Source: UBA2287 sp964479665 (GTDB lineage Bacteria > Bacteroidota > Bacteroidia > Bacteroidales > Tenuifilaceae). From it: a stretch of DNA of 64,000 nucleotides. The stretch is from positions 86,605 through 150,604 of the forward strand of contig CAYZNN010000003.1 in the NCBI GenBank assembly GCA_964479665.1. The letters run 5' to 3'. The notes under the pieces are model-generated. The model was not told where the DNA came from. It searched no databases and saw only the letters and a list, made by a program, of their open reading frames with translations. A program made the position numbers and the translations under genes. Position 1 is the stretch's first letter, and each line of letters begins with the position of its first letter. Below are positions 1 through 8,658 of the stretch, one piece after another.

Positions 1-1
1 A

Positions 2-1069
2 ACGGGTAAACCATTTACAACCGAAATGGAGCAATCGTTCTCTGAACGAAGCCCCGACCATAGAATATTAGCCATAGCTGTTCATTTGCACAAAACCACC
101 CCGCAGGATACTCCTGTTATTCTTGTGAGCAAAGACATTAACCTTCGAATGAAAGCCAAATTGCTGGGATTAATGGCTCAGGATTACCTTTCAGATAAAA
201 TTAAAGATATTGATACCCTCAAGAAAGAAATTGAGATTATTACAGGCGTAAAGGATGAACTAATTCAGAATATGTACGAGCATTACGAGGGAACTCCTGC
301 AAATCAGCTGAAACTTAAACCCTATGCTAATCAGTATTTCATACTGAAAGGTAGTAAGTCGAGCGCCCTAGCTCATTTCGATGCCGAACAGCAAATGCTC
401 AATCGTGTAGAAAAAGTAAAAGCCTATGGTATTGAACCTCGAAACTCAGAGCAAACCTTTTCGCTCGATGCGTTGCTTCGCCCCGAAATACAACTAGTTG
501 CTCTCACAGGAAAGGCTGGAACCGGAAAAACCCTGCTGGCTTTGGCTGCAGCCCTGCAGCAGGAGAAGCATTTTCAGCAAATTTTATTGGCTAGACCCAT
601 AGTTCCATTAGCAAACAGGGATTTAGGTTATCTTCCCGGCGATGTGAACGAGAAAATTGGACCCTACATGCAGCCACTCTTCGATAACCTTACGGTTATT
701 AAAAATAAGTTCAAATCAACTAGCAAGGAGTACATGTACATTGAGGAACTGCAGCGTACCGACCGATTGGTTATTACTCCCTTGGCATACATTAGGGGCC
801 GAAGCCTTTCCAACGTTTTCTTTATTGTTGACGAAGCACAAAACCTTACCCCCCACGAAGTAAAAACCATTATAACCCGAGCAGGCGAAGGAACAAAAAT
901 GGTTTTCACGGGCGACATTCACCAAATTGACCACCCGTACCTCGACATGAAATCGAATGGTTTAACATACATTTCCGACAAAATGCACGGACAGAACCTC
1001 TTTGCCCATGTTAATTTGGTTAAGGGTGAAAGAAGCTACTTAGCCGAATTGGCCAGTAACCTGCTGTAA
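2..1069 (+). CDS. phoH: PhoH-family PIN domain/ATPase protein, 5' end cut by the window
   Basis: The reading frame is open back to the first bases of the window, so the gene begins upstream; the ATG at 26 is probably internal. What remains is the end of an N-terminal PIN nuclease domain (VSKDINLR, residues 34-41 counted from that ATG), a linker, and a complete PhoH ATPase domain with Walker A GKAGTGKT (162-169), Walker B-like FIVDEAQNL and the FTGDIHQID segment. PIN-PhoH proteins of this group are about 440 residues long, so roughly 90 residues are missing. The PIN part is a predicted RNase and the PhoH part an ATP-driven helicase-like motor, acting in the cytoplasm, probably in RNA turnover under stress; that role is inferred from the family. 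sixA follows after a short gap on the same strand. Confidence 0.9.
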   Translation, partial: TGKPFTTEMEQSFSERSPDHRILAIAVHLHKTTPQDTPVILVSKDINLRMKAKLLGLMAQDYLSDKIKDIDTLKKEIEIITGVKDELIQNMYEHYEGTPANQLKLKPYANQYFILKGSKSSALAHFDAEQQMLNRVEKVKAYGIEPRNSEQTFSLDALLRPEIQLVALTGKAGTGKTLLALAAALQQEKHFQQILLARPIVPLANRDLGYLPGDVNEKIGPYMQPLFDNLTVIKNKFKSTSKEYMYIEELQRTDRLVITPLAYIRGRSLSNVFFIVDEAQNLTPHEVKTIITRAGEGTKMVFTGDIHQIDHPYLDMKSNGLTYISDKMHGQNLFAHVNLVKGERSYLAELASNLL

Positions 1070-1087
1070 ACTTTAATTGCTTTGCCC

Positions 1088-1582
1088 ATGAAGGAACTTT
1101 TCATCATGCGACATGCCAAGTCATCGTGGGACGACACGAACCAATCCGACTTTTATCGCGATTTGAAACCGAGAGGTATTTCCGATGCACAGTTGATTGC
1201 CACTAGAAATAGGGAATCCCTGGCGAAGATTGAGCTGCTTTGCTCTAGCCCGGCTACAAGGGCCAAAAATACTGCATATTTGGTGTGTAAAACAATCGGA
1301 TTCAATTCTGAAGATATTAAATGGATCGATGATATTTATGAAGCCACGCCACATACACTTTTGAATATTGTTAGAAAATTCCCCGAAAAAGTGAATAGAG
1401 CCATGATAATTGGGCACAACCCAGGCTTTACATATGTTGCCAACTACTTTTTGCGTGAGCCCATCGATAATTTACCCACCTCGGGTCTTGTATCCTTGTC
1501 GTTTTCTACCGAAAGTTGGAGCGAAATTTCGAAGAATTGCCTCGTTTTCAGTTCAGTCGACTCCCCAAAGAACTCAAATTAG
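1088..1582 (+). CDS. sixA: SixA-type phosphohistidine phosphatase
   Basis: A 164-residue protein of the histidine phosphatase (phosphoglycerate mutase) superfamily. The catalytic RHAKS motif is at residues 8-12 with nucleophile His9; SSPATRAKNT (about 53-62) carries the second conserved arginine, and IIGHNPG (about 97-103) the second catalytic histidine. SixA proteins remove phosphate from phosphohistidine in phosphorelay or phosphotransfer proteins. An in-frame TTG two codons upstream is a possible start, but the ATG at 1088 is preferred. The gene sits between phoH and ppk1 on the same strand. PPK1 itself works through a phosphohistidine, so a functional link to polyphosphate synthesis is tempting, but that is inference from position only. 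Confidence 0.88.
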   Translation: MKELFIMRHAKSSWDDTNQSDFYRDLKPRGISDAQLIATRNRESLAKIELLCSSPATRAKNTAYLVCKTIGFNSEDIKWIDDIYEATPHTLLNIVRKFPEKVNRAMIIGHNPGFTYVANYFLREPIDNLPTSGLVSLSFSTESWSEISKNCLVFSSVDSPKNSN

Positions 1583-1583
1583 C

Positions 1584-1591
1584 TATATTTG
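1584..1591 (+). promoter_or_regulatory. Bacteroidota -7 element upstream of ppk1
   Basis: TATATTTG matches the Bacteroidota -7 consensus TAnnTTTG exactly and ends 21 bases before the ATG at 1613. No clear -33 TTG lies at the usual distance, so only the -7 half is supported. Confidence 0.45.
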
Positions 1592-1612
1592 TTTTGCTTA
1601 ACGGTATTTGGT

Positions 1613-3676
1613 ATGGCTAAAAGGAAGGATCTTATTAACCGGGAAATCAGTTGGCTCTCGTTCAATGAACGTGTACTTCAGGAGGCAAAAAGCCCCAACG
1701 TTCCCATTCTTGAGAGGTTGAAATTCCTGGGAATTTTCAGTAATAACCTCGACGAATTTTTCAGGGTTCGAGTGGCCACTCTTCGCAGATTGTTGGAGAT
1801 TGATAAAGGTGTAAAACCTTACCTAACCGAGAAACCTAAGAAAACCATTTCGCGCATTCAAAAAATGGTGCAGGGATATCAGACCCAATTCGACGAAATT
1901 TTTGAGGGCATTCAACTTGAACTTGAGCAGAAAGGAATTTTAATTGTAAACGAAAAAGTGCTCCGTATCGAGCACCAGCATTTCGTTCGGAATTTATTCA
2001 GAACAAAAATTGCCAATGCCATTGCACCCATCATGCTTAAGGGGCTCGAAAAGTTTCCCGAACTTACCGATATGAGTATTTATTTGGCAGTAAAACTATC
2101 GAAAAAACTTATACCCGATGCGCATGAGTACTCTCTGATTGAAATACCCACTTCGGATTTTTCTCGGTTTATACAGTTGCCAAGTATCGACGAAAAGCAT
2201 TACATTATTCTGCTCGACGATGTTATTCGATTCTGCCTCAACGATATCTTTTGCATTTTCCCCTACGATACCTTCGAAGCCTATACCATTAAAATTACCC
2301 GCGATGCAGAGCTCGATGTAGATAATGATATTGCCGAAAGTTTGCTCGAAAAAATTTCGAAGGGTGTTCTAAATAGGCGAAAAGGGCAACCCGTTCGTTT
2401 TGTGTTCGACTCGGAAATTGCTCCCGATTTGCTACAGTATATTGTGGATAGTATGGATTTGGACGAGGGAGACAATCTCATTGCGGGTGGTCGATACCAC
2501 AATTTCAGAGATTTTATAGGTTTCCCCAATTTGGGAGGCGAAGGAATGGTAAACATGCAACTACCTCCAGTTCCAATCCCTCGGCTCGAAAATGCTACTA
2601 GCATTTTAAAAGAAATTGAAAAAGGCGATTTCTCGTTACACTACCCTTATAACAGCTTTACATACTACATACAAATGCTGCGCGAAGCAGCCATCGACCC
2701 TAAGGTTAAATCCATAAAAATTACACTATACAGGGTTGCAACCGAGTCGAAAGTGGTTCGTTCGCTCATTAATGCTGCCCAGAATGGTAAAACTGTTACC
2801 GCCATTGTGGAACTAAGGGCCCGGTTCGACGAGAAAGCCAATATATACTGGAGTAAACGCATGGAGGAGGCCGGAATCAATGTAATATTTGGGGTTCATG
2901 GTTTAAAAATCCATAGCAAAATGACCCTCATTACCAAGGAGGACCAAGGTAAAGTTGTTAGCTATGCAACCCTAAGTACTGGTAATTTTCACGAGGGAAA
3001 TGCTAACCTTTACACCGACTTCAATATTTTTACAGCAGATAAACGCCTAACTAACGAGGTGGATAAAGTATTTACTTTTCTGGAGTTCAACTTCAAGTCG
3101 TTCAATTATAAGCACCTTTTGGTTGCACCTTTCAATATGCGTAGGAAACTTTACATGCATATCGATACTGAAATTGATAATGCCAAAAGAAAACTTCCAG
3201 CTTATATATACTGCAAAATAAACAACTTGGTAGACGAAGAAGTAATACGCAAACTTTACCAGGCAAGCAATGCAGGCGTTAAAATAAAGTTGGTTGTGAG
3301 GGGCATTTGCTCTTTAATACCCGGCATGAAGGGAATGAGCGATAATGTTGAGGCCGTTAGCATTGTCGATAGGTACCTTGAGCACTCCCGAATTTTTATA
3401 TTTTGTAATGGAGGCAGCGAAATGTACTACATATCGTCGGCCGACTGGATGACCCGAAGCCTCGATTACAGGGTTGAGGTGGCTGCACCCGTTTACCACC
3501 CCGAAATTCAAAAGGAACTGAAGCATATTGTTATGTCGGGGTTAAAAGACAATGTGAAGGCCAGAATTCTAGACGAAAAACTTAGTAATACCTTCAAAAC
3601 CGAAAAGAGTGGTAAGCCTTTCCAATCGCAAATAGAGTTGCACAAATACTATAAAGAAAAACTTTTTAAACAGTAA
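1613..3676 (+). CDS. ppk1: Polyphosphate kinase 1
   Basis: Polyphosphate kinase transfers the gamma phosphate of ATP reversibly onto polyphosphate. At 687 residues the protein has the normal family length, with the N-terminal NREISWLSFNERVL segment (9-22), a head domain and two phospholipase D-like catalytic domains. The phosphorylated histidine is in KIHSKMTLIT at His434, and the second active-site histidine is in LEHSRIF near 591; both sit where E. coli PPK has His435 and His592. The start is set at the first ATG (1613); a TTG at 1589 would add only eight unconserved residues and would overlap the promoter element. ppx follows after 4 bases, so synthesis and breakdown of polyphosphate are probably co-expressed. 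Confidence 0.96.
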   Translation: MAKRKDLINREISWLSFNERVLQEAKSPNVPILERLKFLGIFSNNLDEFFRVRVATLRRLLEIDKGVKPYLTEKPKKTISRIQKMVQGYQTQFDEIFEGIQLELEQKGILIVNEKVLRIEHQHFVRNLFRTKIANAIAPIMLKGLEKFPELTDMSIYLAVKLSKKLIPDAHEYSLIEIPTSDFSRFIQLPSIDEKHYIILLDDVIRFCLNDIFCIFPYDTFEAYTIKITRDAELDVDNDIAESLLEKISKGVLNRRKGQPVRFVFDSEIAPDLLQYIVDSMDLDEGDNLIAGGRYHNFRDFIGFPNLGGEGMVNMQLPPVPIPRLENATSILKEIEKGDFSLHYPYNSFTYYIQMLREAAIDPKVKSIKITLYRVATESKVVRSLINAAQNGKTVTAIVELRARFDEKANIYWSKRMEEAGINVIFGVHGLKIHSKMTLITKEDQGKVVSYATLSTGNFHEGNANLYTDFNIFTADKRLTNEVDKVFTFLEFNFKSFNYKHLLVAPFNMRRKLYMHIDTEIDNAKRKLPAYIYCKINNLVDEEVIRKLYQASNAGVKIKLVVRGICSLIPGMKGMSDNVEAVSIVDRYLEHSRIFIFCNGGSEMYYISSADWMTRSLDYRVEVAAPVYHPEIQKELKHIVMSGLKDNVKARILDEKLSNTFKTEKSGKPFQSQIELHKYYKEKLFKQ

Positions 3677-3680
3677 ACCA

Positions 3681-4592
3681 TTGAAACTACTTCGCTTCGC
3701 TGCTATCGATATAGGTTCCAACGCTATACGTCTTCTTTTTACTAATGTGGTTGAAGAGGGGAGGGCCACATCGTTCCGAAAATCGTCGTTAGTTCGTGTG
3801 CCCCTTCGTTTAGGCGACGATGCCTTTAACAATGGAAAAATTTCTGCAAAAAAGATTGACAAATTGGTGAATACCATGCAAGCATTCAGGTTGCTAATTG
3901 AGGTACACGATGTGGTAGCCTACAGGGTTTGTGCCACATCGGCCATGCGCGAAGCCAAAAATAGCAGTGAAATTGTATGCAGAGTAAAGCGTGAGGCAGG
4001 TGTTGAAATAGAAGTGATTGATGGGAAAGAGGAGGCCGAAATTATTTATGCAAACCAAATAGTTGAACTCCTCAACGATGCAAAATACTATTTGTATGTC
4101 GATGTGGGCGGAGGTAGTACCGAAATAACCCTCTTTGGTAATAAAAAATTAATCGAATCGAGGTCGTTCAATATTGGAACCATTCGTATGCTCAGTGGGA
4201 AGATTACCAAAGCCGACTTTGCCGAAATAAAAAAATGGCTAAAGCACCTTGGTGTTGAAAAGAAAAGGGTAAGCCTCATAGGTTCTGGGGGTAATATCAA
4301 TAAAATTTTCAAATTGTCGGGTAAAAAGAATAGTACTGAACTTAATTACGAGGAGTTGAATGAAATTTTCAAGTTCGTAAATTACTATTCGCTCAACGAG
4401 CGAATCAGAATTCTGGGATTAAACCCCGACCGAGCCGATGTTATTATTCCCGCTTCTGAAATATACCTCAAAATCATGAAATGGTCCAAGTCGGAGCGAA
4501 TTATAATCCCCACCATTGGTGTATCAGATGGTATTGTACATAAACTCTATACCGACTACAAAGCCTCAAAAGGAAGAATTTTCAAGATATAA
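3681..4592 (+). CDS. ppx: Exopolyphosphatase/pppGpp phosphohydrolase, Ppx/GppA family
   Basis: A 303-residue member of the ASKHA sugar kinase/Hsp70 superfamily. The first phosphate loop is AIDIGSNAIRL (8-18) and the second VDVGGGSTEITLF (about 139-151). It corresponds to the short Ppx form that lacks the C-terminal HD-type domain of E. coli Ppx and GppA. It should release phosphate from polyphosphate ends and perhaps from pppGpp. The start is TTG at 3681, four bases after the ppk1 stop: the next methionine lies about 65 residues downstream, beyond the first phosphate loop, so a later start would destroy the fold. The weak start together with coupling to ppk1 suggests translation at a lower level than the kinase. 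Confidence 0.92.
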   Translation: MKLLRFAAIDIGSNAIRLLFTNVVEEGRATSFRKSSLVRVPLRLGDDAFNNGKISAKKIDKLVNTMQAFRLLIEVHDVVAYRVCATSAMREAKNSSEIVCRVKREAGVEIEVIDGKEEAEIIYANQIVELLNDAKYYLYVDVGGGSTEITLFGNKKLIESRSFNIGTIRMLSGKITKADFAEIKKWLKHLGVEKKRVSLIGSGGNINKIFKLSGKKNSTELNYEELNEIFKFVNYYSLNERIRILGLNPDRADVIIPASEIYLKIMKWSKSERIIIPTIGVSDGIVHKLYTDYKASKGRIFKI

Positions 4593-4607
4593 TTGAAAAG
4601 GGTTTTG

Positions 4608-4615
4608 TAAGTTTG
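4608..4615 (+). promoter_or_regulatory. Bacteroidota -7 element upstream of mtaB
   Basis: TAAGTTTG matches TAnnTTTG and ends 17 bases before the mtaB ATG at 4633, within the short gap after ppx. No convincing -33 element is seen. Confidence 0.45.
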
Positions 4616-4632
4616 CCCGCTAATTATTGCAT

Positions 4633-5931
4633 ATGGAAAGAAAGAGGGTGGCCTTTTATACTTTAGGCTGCAAATTGAATTTCTCTGAAACTTCAACTAT
4701 TGCCCGCCAGTTCGACGATTTAGGGTTCGAACGGGTAAAGCCTACCGAAGAGGCCGATATTTACATTATCAATACTTGCTCTGTAACCGAACAGGCCGAT
4801 CGCAAGTGCCGTCAGGCAATCAGGCGCTTCAACTCTCTATCGCCCAATGCGCTTGTTGCTGTTGTGGGTTGCTATGCTCAACTTAAGCCCAATGAAATTG
4901 CCTCCATCGAGGGGGTCGACCTTGTTATGGGTGCCACCGAAAAAAACAATATTCCATTATACTTAACTTCAGCTGAAAAGAATCAGAAAGCCCGGGTATA
5001 CAGTTGCGAAATTGATAGCGTTACCGATTTCTTTCCTGCTTACTCCAGCTCCGATAGAACCCGCTCATTCTTAAAGGTACAGGATGGGTGCGACTACCAT
5101 TGCAGCTACTGCACCATTCCACTGGCTCGAGGACGAAGCCGCAATATCCCTATTCAGCAGGTATTGGAGCAAGCCGAAAAGATTGCTGCTTCTGGCGTTA
5201 AGGAGATTGTTTTAACAGGAGTAAACACGGGCGATTACGGACGAACTACCGGCGAGCGATTTATCGATCTGCTTACAACGCTTGAGCAAGTTCAGGGTGT
5301 GGAACGAATTCGTATCTCATCGGTTGAGCCCAACCTAATTTCCAATGAAATTGTAAGTTTGGTTGGCTCATCGAAAAAGTTGTTACCTCATTTTCATATC
5401 CCCCTACAGTCGGGGTCCGATACCATACTAGCCCTGATGAAGCGCCGCTACAATTCAACTTTATTTGCCAACAAAATTGAAGCCATTAAAAAAGAAATAC
5501 CTGATGCCTTTATTGGGGTCGATGTTATTGTGGGCTTCCCCGGTGAAAGTAACGACGACTTTTTACAATCGTACAACCTGCTCAGCAGGTTGGGGGTTTC
5601 GTTTCTGCATGTTTTTCCATATTCACCCCGACCCAATACTCCTGCTGCTAGTTTAAACGGCAGAATAACCCAACGTATAGTAACCGAAAGGGTTGGTAAA
5701 CTCATGGAACTATCGAACCAGTTGCATCAGCAATTTTATAAATCGCAAAAGGGTCAATCCAATGAGGTTCTTTTCGAATCGGCCCGAAAGGGAAATACCA
5801 TGTTCGGGTTTACCCGAAACTATGTGAAGGTGGAGCATCCTTACGCAAGCAACTTGGTAAATCAAATTGTAAAGGTTATACTTTCCCAAATAGAACCCTC
5901 GGGCAATTACACTGTAAATATTATTGATTAG
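4633..5931 (+). CDS. mtaB: tRNA t6A37 methylthiotransferase MtaB
   Basis: A radical SAM methylthiotransferase that converts t6A to ms2t6A at position 37 of ANN-decoding tRNAs. The N-terminal domain has the three Cys of the auxiliary 4Fe-4S cluster (Cys13 in TLGCKLN, Cys49 in NTCSVT, Cys80 in VGCYAQ). The radical SAM cluster is CDYHCSYC (153, 157, 160), followed by the TIPLARGRSRN segment typical of the family, and a TRAM-like tail. NTCSVTEQADRKCRQAIRR is closer to MtaB/YqeV than to MiaB or RimO. The start is ATG 4633; a TTG two codons upstream is less likely. Length is 432 residues, normal for MtaB. Confidence 0.93.
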   Translation: MERKRVAFYTLGCKLNFSETSTIARQFDDLGFERVKPTEEADIYIINTCSVTEQADRKCRQAIRRFNSLSPNALVAVVGCYAQLKPNEIASIEGVDLVMGATEKNNIPLYLTSAEKNQKARVYSCEIDSVTDFFPAYSSSDRTRSFLKVQDGCDYHCSYCTIPLARGRSRNIPIQQVLEQAEKIAASGVKEIVLTGVNTGDYGRTTGERFIDLLTTLEQVQGVERIRISSVEPNLISNEIVSLVGSSKKLLPHFHIPLQSGSDTILALMKRRYNSTLFANKIEAIKKEIPDAFIGVDVIVGFPGESNDDFLQSYNLLSRLGVSFLHVFPYSPRPNTPAASLNGRITQRIVTERVGKLMELSNQLHQQFYKSQKGQSNEVLFESARKGNTMFGFTRNYVKVEHPYASNLVNQIVKVILSQIEPSGNYTVNIID

Positions 5932-5936
5932 CTTTG
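5929..5936 (+). promoter_or_regulatory. Bacteroidota -7 element upstream of suhB
   Basis: TAGCTTTG matches TAnnTTTG, overlaps the mtaB stop codon and ends 17 bases before the suhB ATG at 5954, the same spacing as for mtaB. No clear -33 element. Confidence 0.45.
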
Positions 5937-5953
5937 TATCCAAAACCCCAAAA

Positions 5954-6748
5954 ATGGACCTGAAATTTATTTGCGAACAAACCATTCATTTAGCCAAACT
6001 GGTTGGCCAGGAGATTAAAGGTAAACGAAATGGCTTCCATTTTAACCAAGTTGAATCGAAGGGCCTACACGATTTTGTTTCCCATGTTGATAAGGAAGCC
6101 GAAGCAAGGTTAATTGAGGGCTTGAGCCATATAATACCCGGTTCGGGATTTATTGCCGAAGAGGGAAGTGGTAATTTTGTCGAAAACGGTTACAATTGGA
6201 TTGTCGATCCCCTCGATGGAACAACTAATTTCATTCATGGGTTAACCCCATATGCGGTGAGCATTGCGCTAAGTTTTAATAACGAAATAGTATTAGGCGT
6301 TATTTACGAGGTGAGTTTGGATGAAAGCTTCTACTCGTGGAAAGGAGCCCTTGCTTACCTTAATGGAGACCCAATAGCTGTTTCGCAGCAGGCTACCGTT
6401 AACGATTCGCTCATAGCCACGGGCTTCCCATACTATAATTACAGCAGGCTGAAGCAGTACATGAAAACAATGGAGTTTTTCATGCAGCATTCGCATGGCT
6501 TACGGCGCTTAGGATCAGCAGCAACCGACCTAGCATATGTAGCTTGCGGCCGTTTCGAGGCTTTTTACGAGTATAGTCTTCAACCATGGGATGTTGCTGC
6601 TGGTGCTTTCTTGGTTCAGCAAGCAGGCGGTGAGGTTAGCGATTTTGAAGGTGGACAAAACTATATATATGGAAAAGAGATTATTGCAAGCAACAAATTA
6701 ATTTATAAAGAGTTTCTTAATTCAGTTGGCAAAATTATGAATGAGTAA
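5954..6748 (+). CDS. suhB: Inositol monophosphatase family protein
   Basis: A 264-residue Mg-dependent phosphatase of the SuhB/IMPase superfamily. Metal-binding motifs are present in order: GFIAEEGS (about 66-73), WIVDPLDGTTNF (about 82-93) and QPWDVAAGAFLVQQAGG near the C-terminus. Substrates in this family include myo-inositol phosphates and other sugar phosphates, and some members act with the transcription machinery, so the exact substrate is not assigned. The start at ATG 5954 is chosen because an upstream in-frame TTG would overlap mtaB and lie on the promoter element. Its end overlaps the next gene by 8 bases (ATGAGTAA), pointing to translational coupling with the acyltransferase. Confidence 0.9.
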   Translation: MDLKFICEQTIHLAKLVGQEIKGKRNGFHFNQVESKGLHDFVSHVDKEAEARLIEGLSHIIPGSGFIAEEGSGNFVENGYNWIVDPLDGTTNFIHGLTPYAVSIALSFNNEIVLGVIYEVSLDESFYSWKGALAYLNGDPIAVSQQATVNDSLIATGFPYYNYSRLKQYMKTMEFFMQHSHGLRRLGSAATDLAYVACGRFEAFYEYSLQPWDVAAGAFLVQQAGGEVSDFEGGQNYIYGKEIIASNKLIYKEFLNSVGKIMNE

Positions 6749-7640
6749 AATTATGCAAGCCCTGTTTTTTTATATTTTTTATGGTTTTTCATGGTTGTTA
6801 GCCCAGTTACCCTCTAGGGTTATTTACATTATGTCCGACTTGGTAACACCCTTTTTATATTATGTAGCCCAGTATCGAAGAAAAGTTGTCCGACAGAACC
6901 TAATCAGATCCTTTCCCAATAAAACGTTTAAAGAAATAGTAGCCATTGAAAAGAAGTTTTACAAGCATTTTACCGACCTATTCTTTGAAAATATATTAAT
7001 TACTCATGCTAGTAAGAAAAGGGTTTTAAAAATGTGCAGGTATGTAAACCCTGAAATACTCGACCCCTTTTATCAGCAGCAAAAAAGCATAATCTTAGCG
7101 CTTGGTCATTACGGAAATTGGGAATTAATGAGCTTAACCGCCGAACATGTTAAGCATGTGTCGTTAGGTATATATAAACCATTGGTCGATAAGCGATTTG
7201 AGCGTATGATAAATAATTCGCGAAAGCGATTTGGTGGTATTCCTGTTTCAATGCAGGATGCATATAGAACCACCCTGAGTAGAATTAAAAATGGCGAATT
7301 GGTTCTTGTAGGCCTCATTGCCGACCAAACACCTGCCTCGAGCGAAATTAGGTATTGGACAGAATTCCTAAACCAGGATACCCCCGTGTTTTTAGGCGTC
7401 GAGAAAATTTCTGAGAAACTTGATTGTCCTGTTTTTTTTAGCCAAATGGATAAGGTTGCTCGCGGTCGCTACGAAGTAACTTTCAGTATCCTATGCGCTG
7501 AGCCTAAAAAATTTAAACCCTTCGAAATTACCAATATGCATGTTCGCGCCCTAGAAAATCAAATTAAAGCTCGTCCCGAATATTGGTTGTGGTCGCATCG
7601 CCGTTGGAAACACAAACGAACTAAAGCGAATGAATTTTAA
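6741..7640 (+). CDS. LpxL/HtrB-like lipid A biosynthesis acyltransferase
   Basis: A 299-residue protein of the LpxL/LpxM lysophospholipid acyltransferase family, which adds secondary acyl chains to lipid A at the inner membrane. A hydrophobic N-terminal anchor (about 5-45) precedes the catalytic H-x4-E motif in LGHYGNWE (His123, Glu128); LIADQTP and YWLWSHRRWK are further family signatures. It overlaps suhB at its start and the following glycosyltransferase by 11 bases at its end, so the three genes are probably one transcription unit. Bacteroidota lipid A is often underacylated and the donor chain length cannot be read from the sequence, so the call stops at family level. Confidence 0.88.
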   Translation: MSKIMQALFFYIFYGFSWLLAQLPSRVIYIMSDLVTPFLYYVAQYRRKVVRQNLIRSFPNKTFKEIVAIEKKFYKHFTDLFFENILITHASKKRVLKMCRYVNPEILDPFYQQQKSIILALGHYGNWELMSLTAEHVKHVSLGIYKPLVDKRFERMINNSRKRFGGIPVSMQDAYRTTLSRIKNGELVLVGLIADQTPASSEIRYWTEFLNQDTPVFLGVEKISEKLDCPVFFSQMDKVARGRYEVTFSILCAEPKKFKPFEITNMHVRALENQIKARPEYWLWSHRRWKHKRTKANEF

Positions 7641-8655
7641 GCAAAAATCAGTTGCCATAGTTATTCTCAATTGGAATGGATTGCATTTCTTGAAGCAATT
7701 CCTACCCAAGGTTGTAAACCACTCGAAGGTTGAAAATTTCATTGTAAACACTTATGTGGCCGACAATGGCTCCACCGACGGGTCGTTAAACTGGCTTACT
7801 AGGGAGTTCCCCCAAGTAAAAACCATCGATTTAGGCCTAAATCATGGCTTTGCTCAAGGATATAATTTAGCCTTGAAGCAGATTGAGTCGAATTATTTCA
7901 TGGTTTTAAACTCCGATGTGCTTGTTGAGAAGGATTGGCTTGAACCATTGGTAAATTTTTTGGAATCGAACCCAAAGGTGGCTGCATGCCAGCCAAAAAT
8001 ACTTAGCTACAGTAATCCACATCAATTCGAATATGCTGGCGCCGCAGGTGGCTTTATCGATGTGTTAGGCTATCCATTCTGCAGGGGGCGTATCATATCT
8101 ACTTTCGAAATGGATCATGGGCAGTACGATGAACCCTTAAAAACCTTTTGGGCTACGGGAGCCTGTATGTTGGTTCGTAGCAAAGCCTATTGGGATGCTG
8201 GAGGTTTCGACCCCGATTTTTTTGCACACATGGAGGAGATTGACCTATGCTGGCGATTCTACCGATTGGGCTATGAGGTTTGGTGCATTCCGGCAGCTAG
8301 GGTATGGCATGTAGGAGGTGGAACCCTTCCCAATAACAACCCTTTTAAAATTTATTTAAATTACCGTAACAATCTGGTAATGCTGCAAAAAAACCTGCAA
8401 GGTTTCGGAATGTGGGCGTTATGGATTCGTATGGCGTTCGACTGGCTTTCGGCCTTCGCATACCTCCTAACGGAAAAACCTAAGTTTTTCCATGCGGTAA
8501 TGAACGCTCACTTGTATTTTGTGAGAAATTATAGTAAGAATAAATTGAAGAAAGTAGCATTTCCCCAAAAACCTGACATTCAGCCCCCAATTTACAGAAG
8601 AAGTATTGTATTTCAGTACTTTTTGTTTAGGAAGAGATTTTACACCGAATTGTAA
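7630..8655 (+). CDS. Family 2 glycosyltransferase
   Basis: A 341-residue GT-A fold transferase. The N-terminus VAIVILNWNG, then VADNGSTDGS (about 43-52) and the metal-binding NSD triad (about 94-96, in MVLNSDVLVE), are typical GT2 features, as is ATGACMLVRSKAYWDAGGFD and the acceptor-side EEIDLCWR motif. A hydrophobic stretch near FGMWALWIRMAFDWL may associate with the membrane. The closest general class is the rhamnosyltransferase-like GT2 enzymes that build cell-surface polysaccharide. The overlap with the lipid A acyltransferase suggests a role in lipopolysaccharide or capsule, but donor and acceptor are unknown. Confidence 0.88.
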   Translation: MNFKQKSVAIVILNWNGLHFLKQFLPKVVNHSKVENFIVNTYVADNGSTDGSLNWLTREFPQVKTIDLGLNHGFAQGYNLALKQIESNYFMVLNSDVLVEKDWLEPLVNFLESNPKVAACQPKILSYSNPHQFEYAGAAGGFIDVLGYPFCRGRIISTFEMDHGQYDEPLKTFWATGACMLVRSKAYWDAGGFDPDFFAHMEEIDLCWRFYRLGYEVWCIPAARVWHVGGGTLPNNNPFKIYLNYRNNLVMLQKNLQGFGMWALWIRMAFDWLSAFAYLLTEKPKFFHAVMNAHLYFVRNYSKNKLKKVAFPQKPDIQPPIYRRSIVFQYFLFRKRFYTEL

Positions 8656-8658
8656 AAT

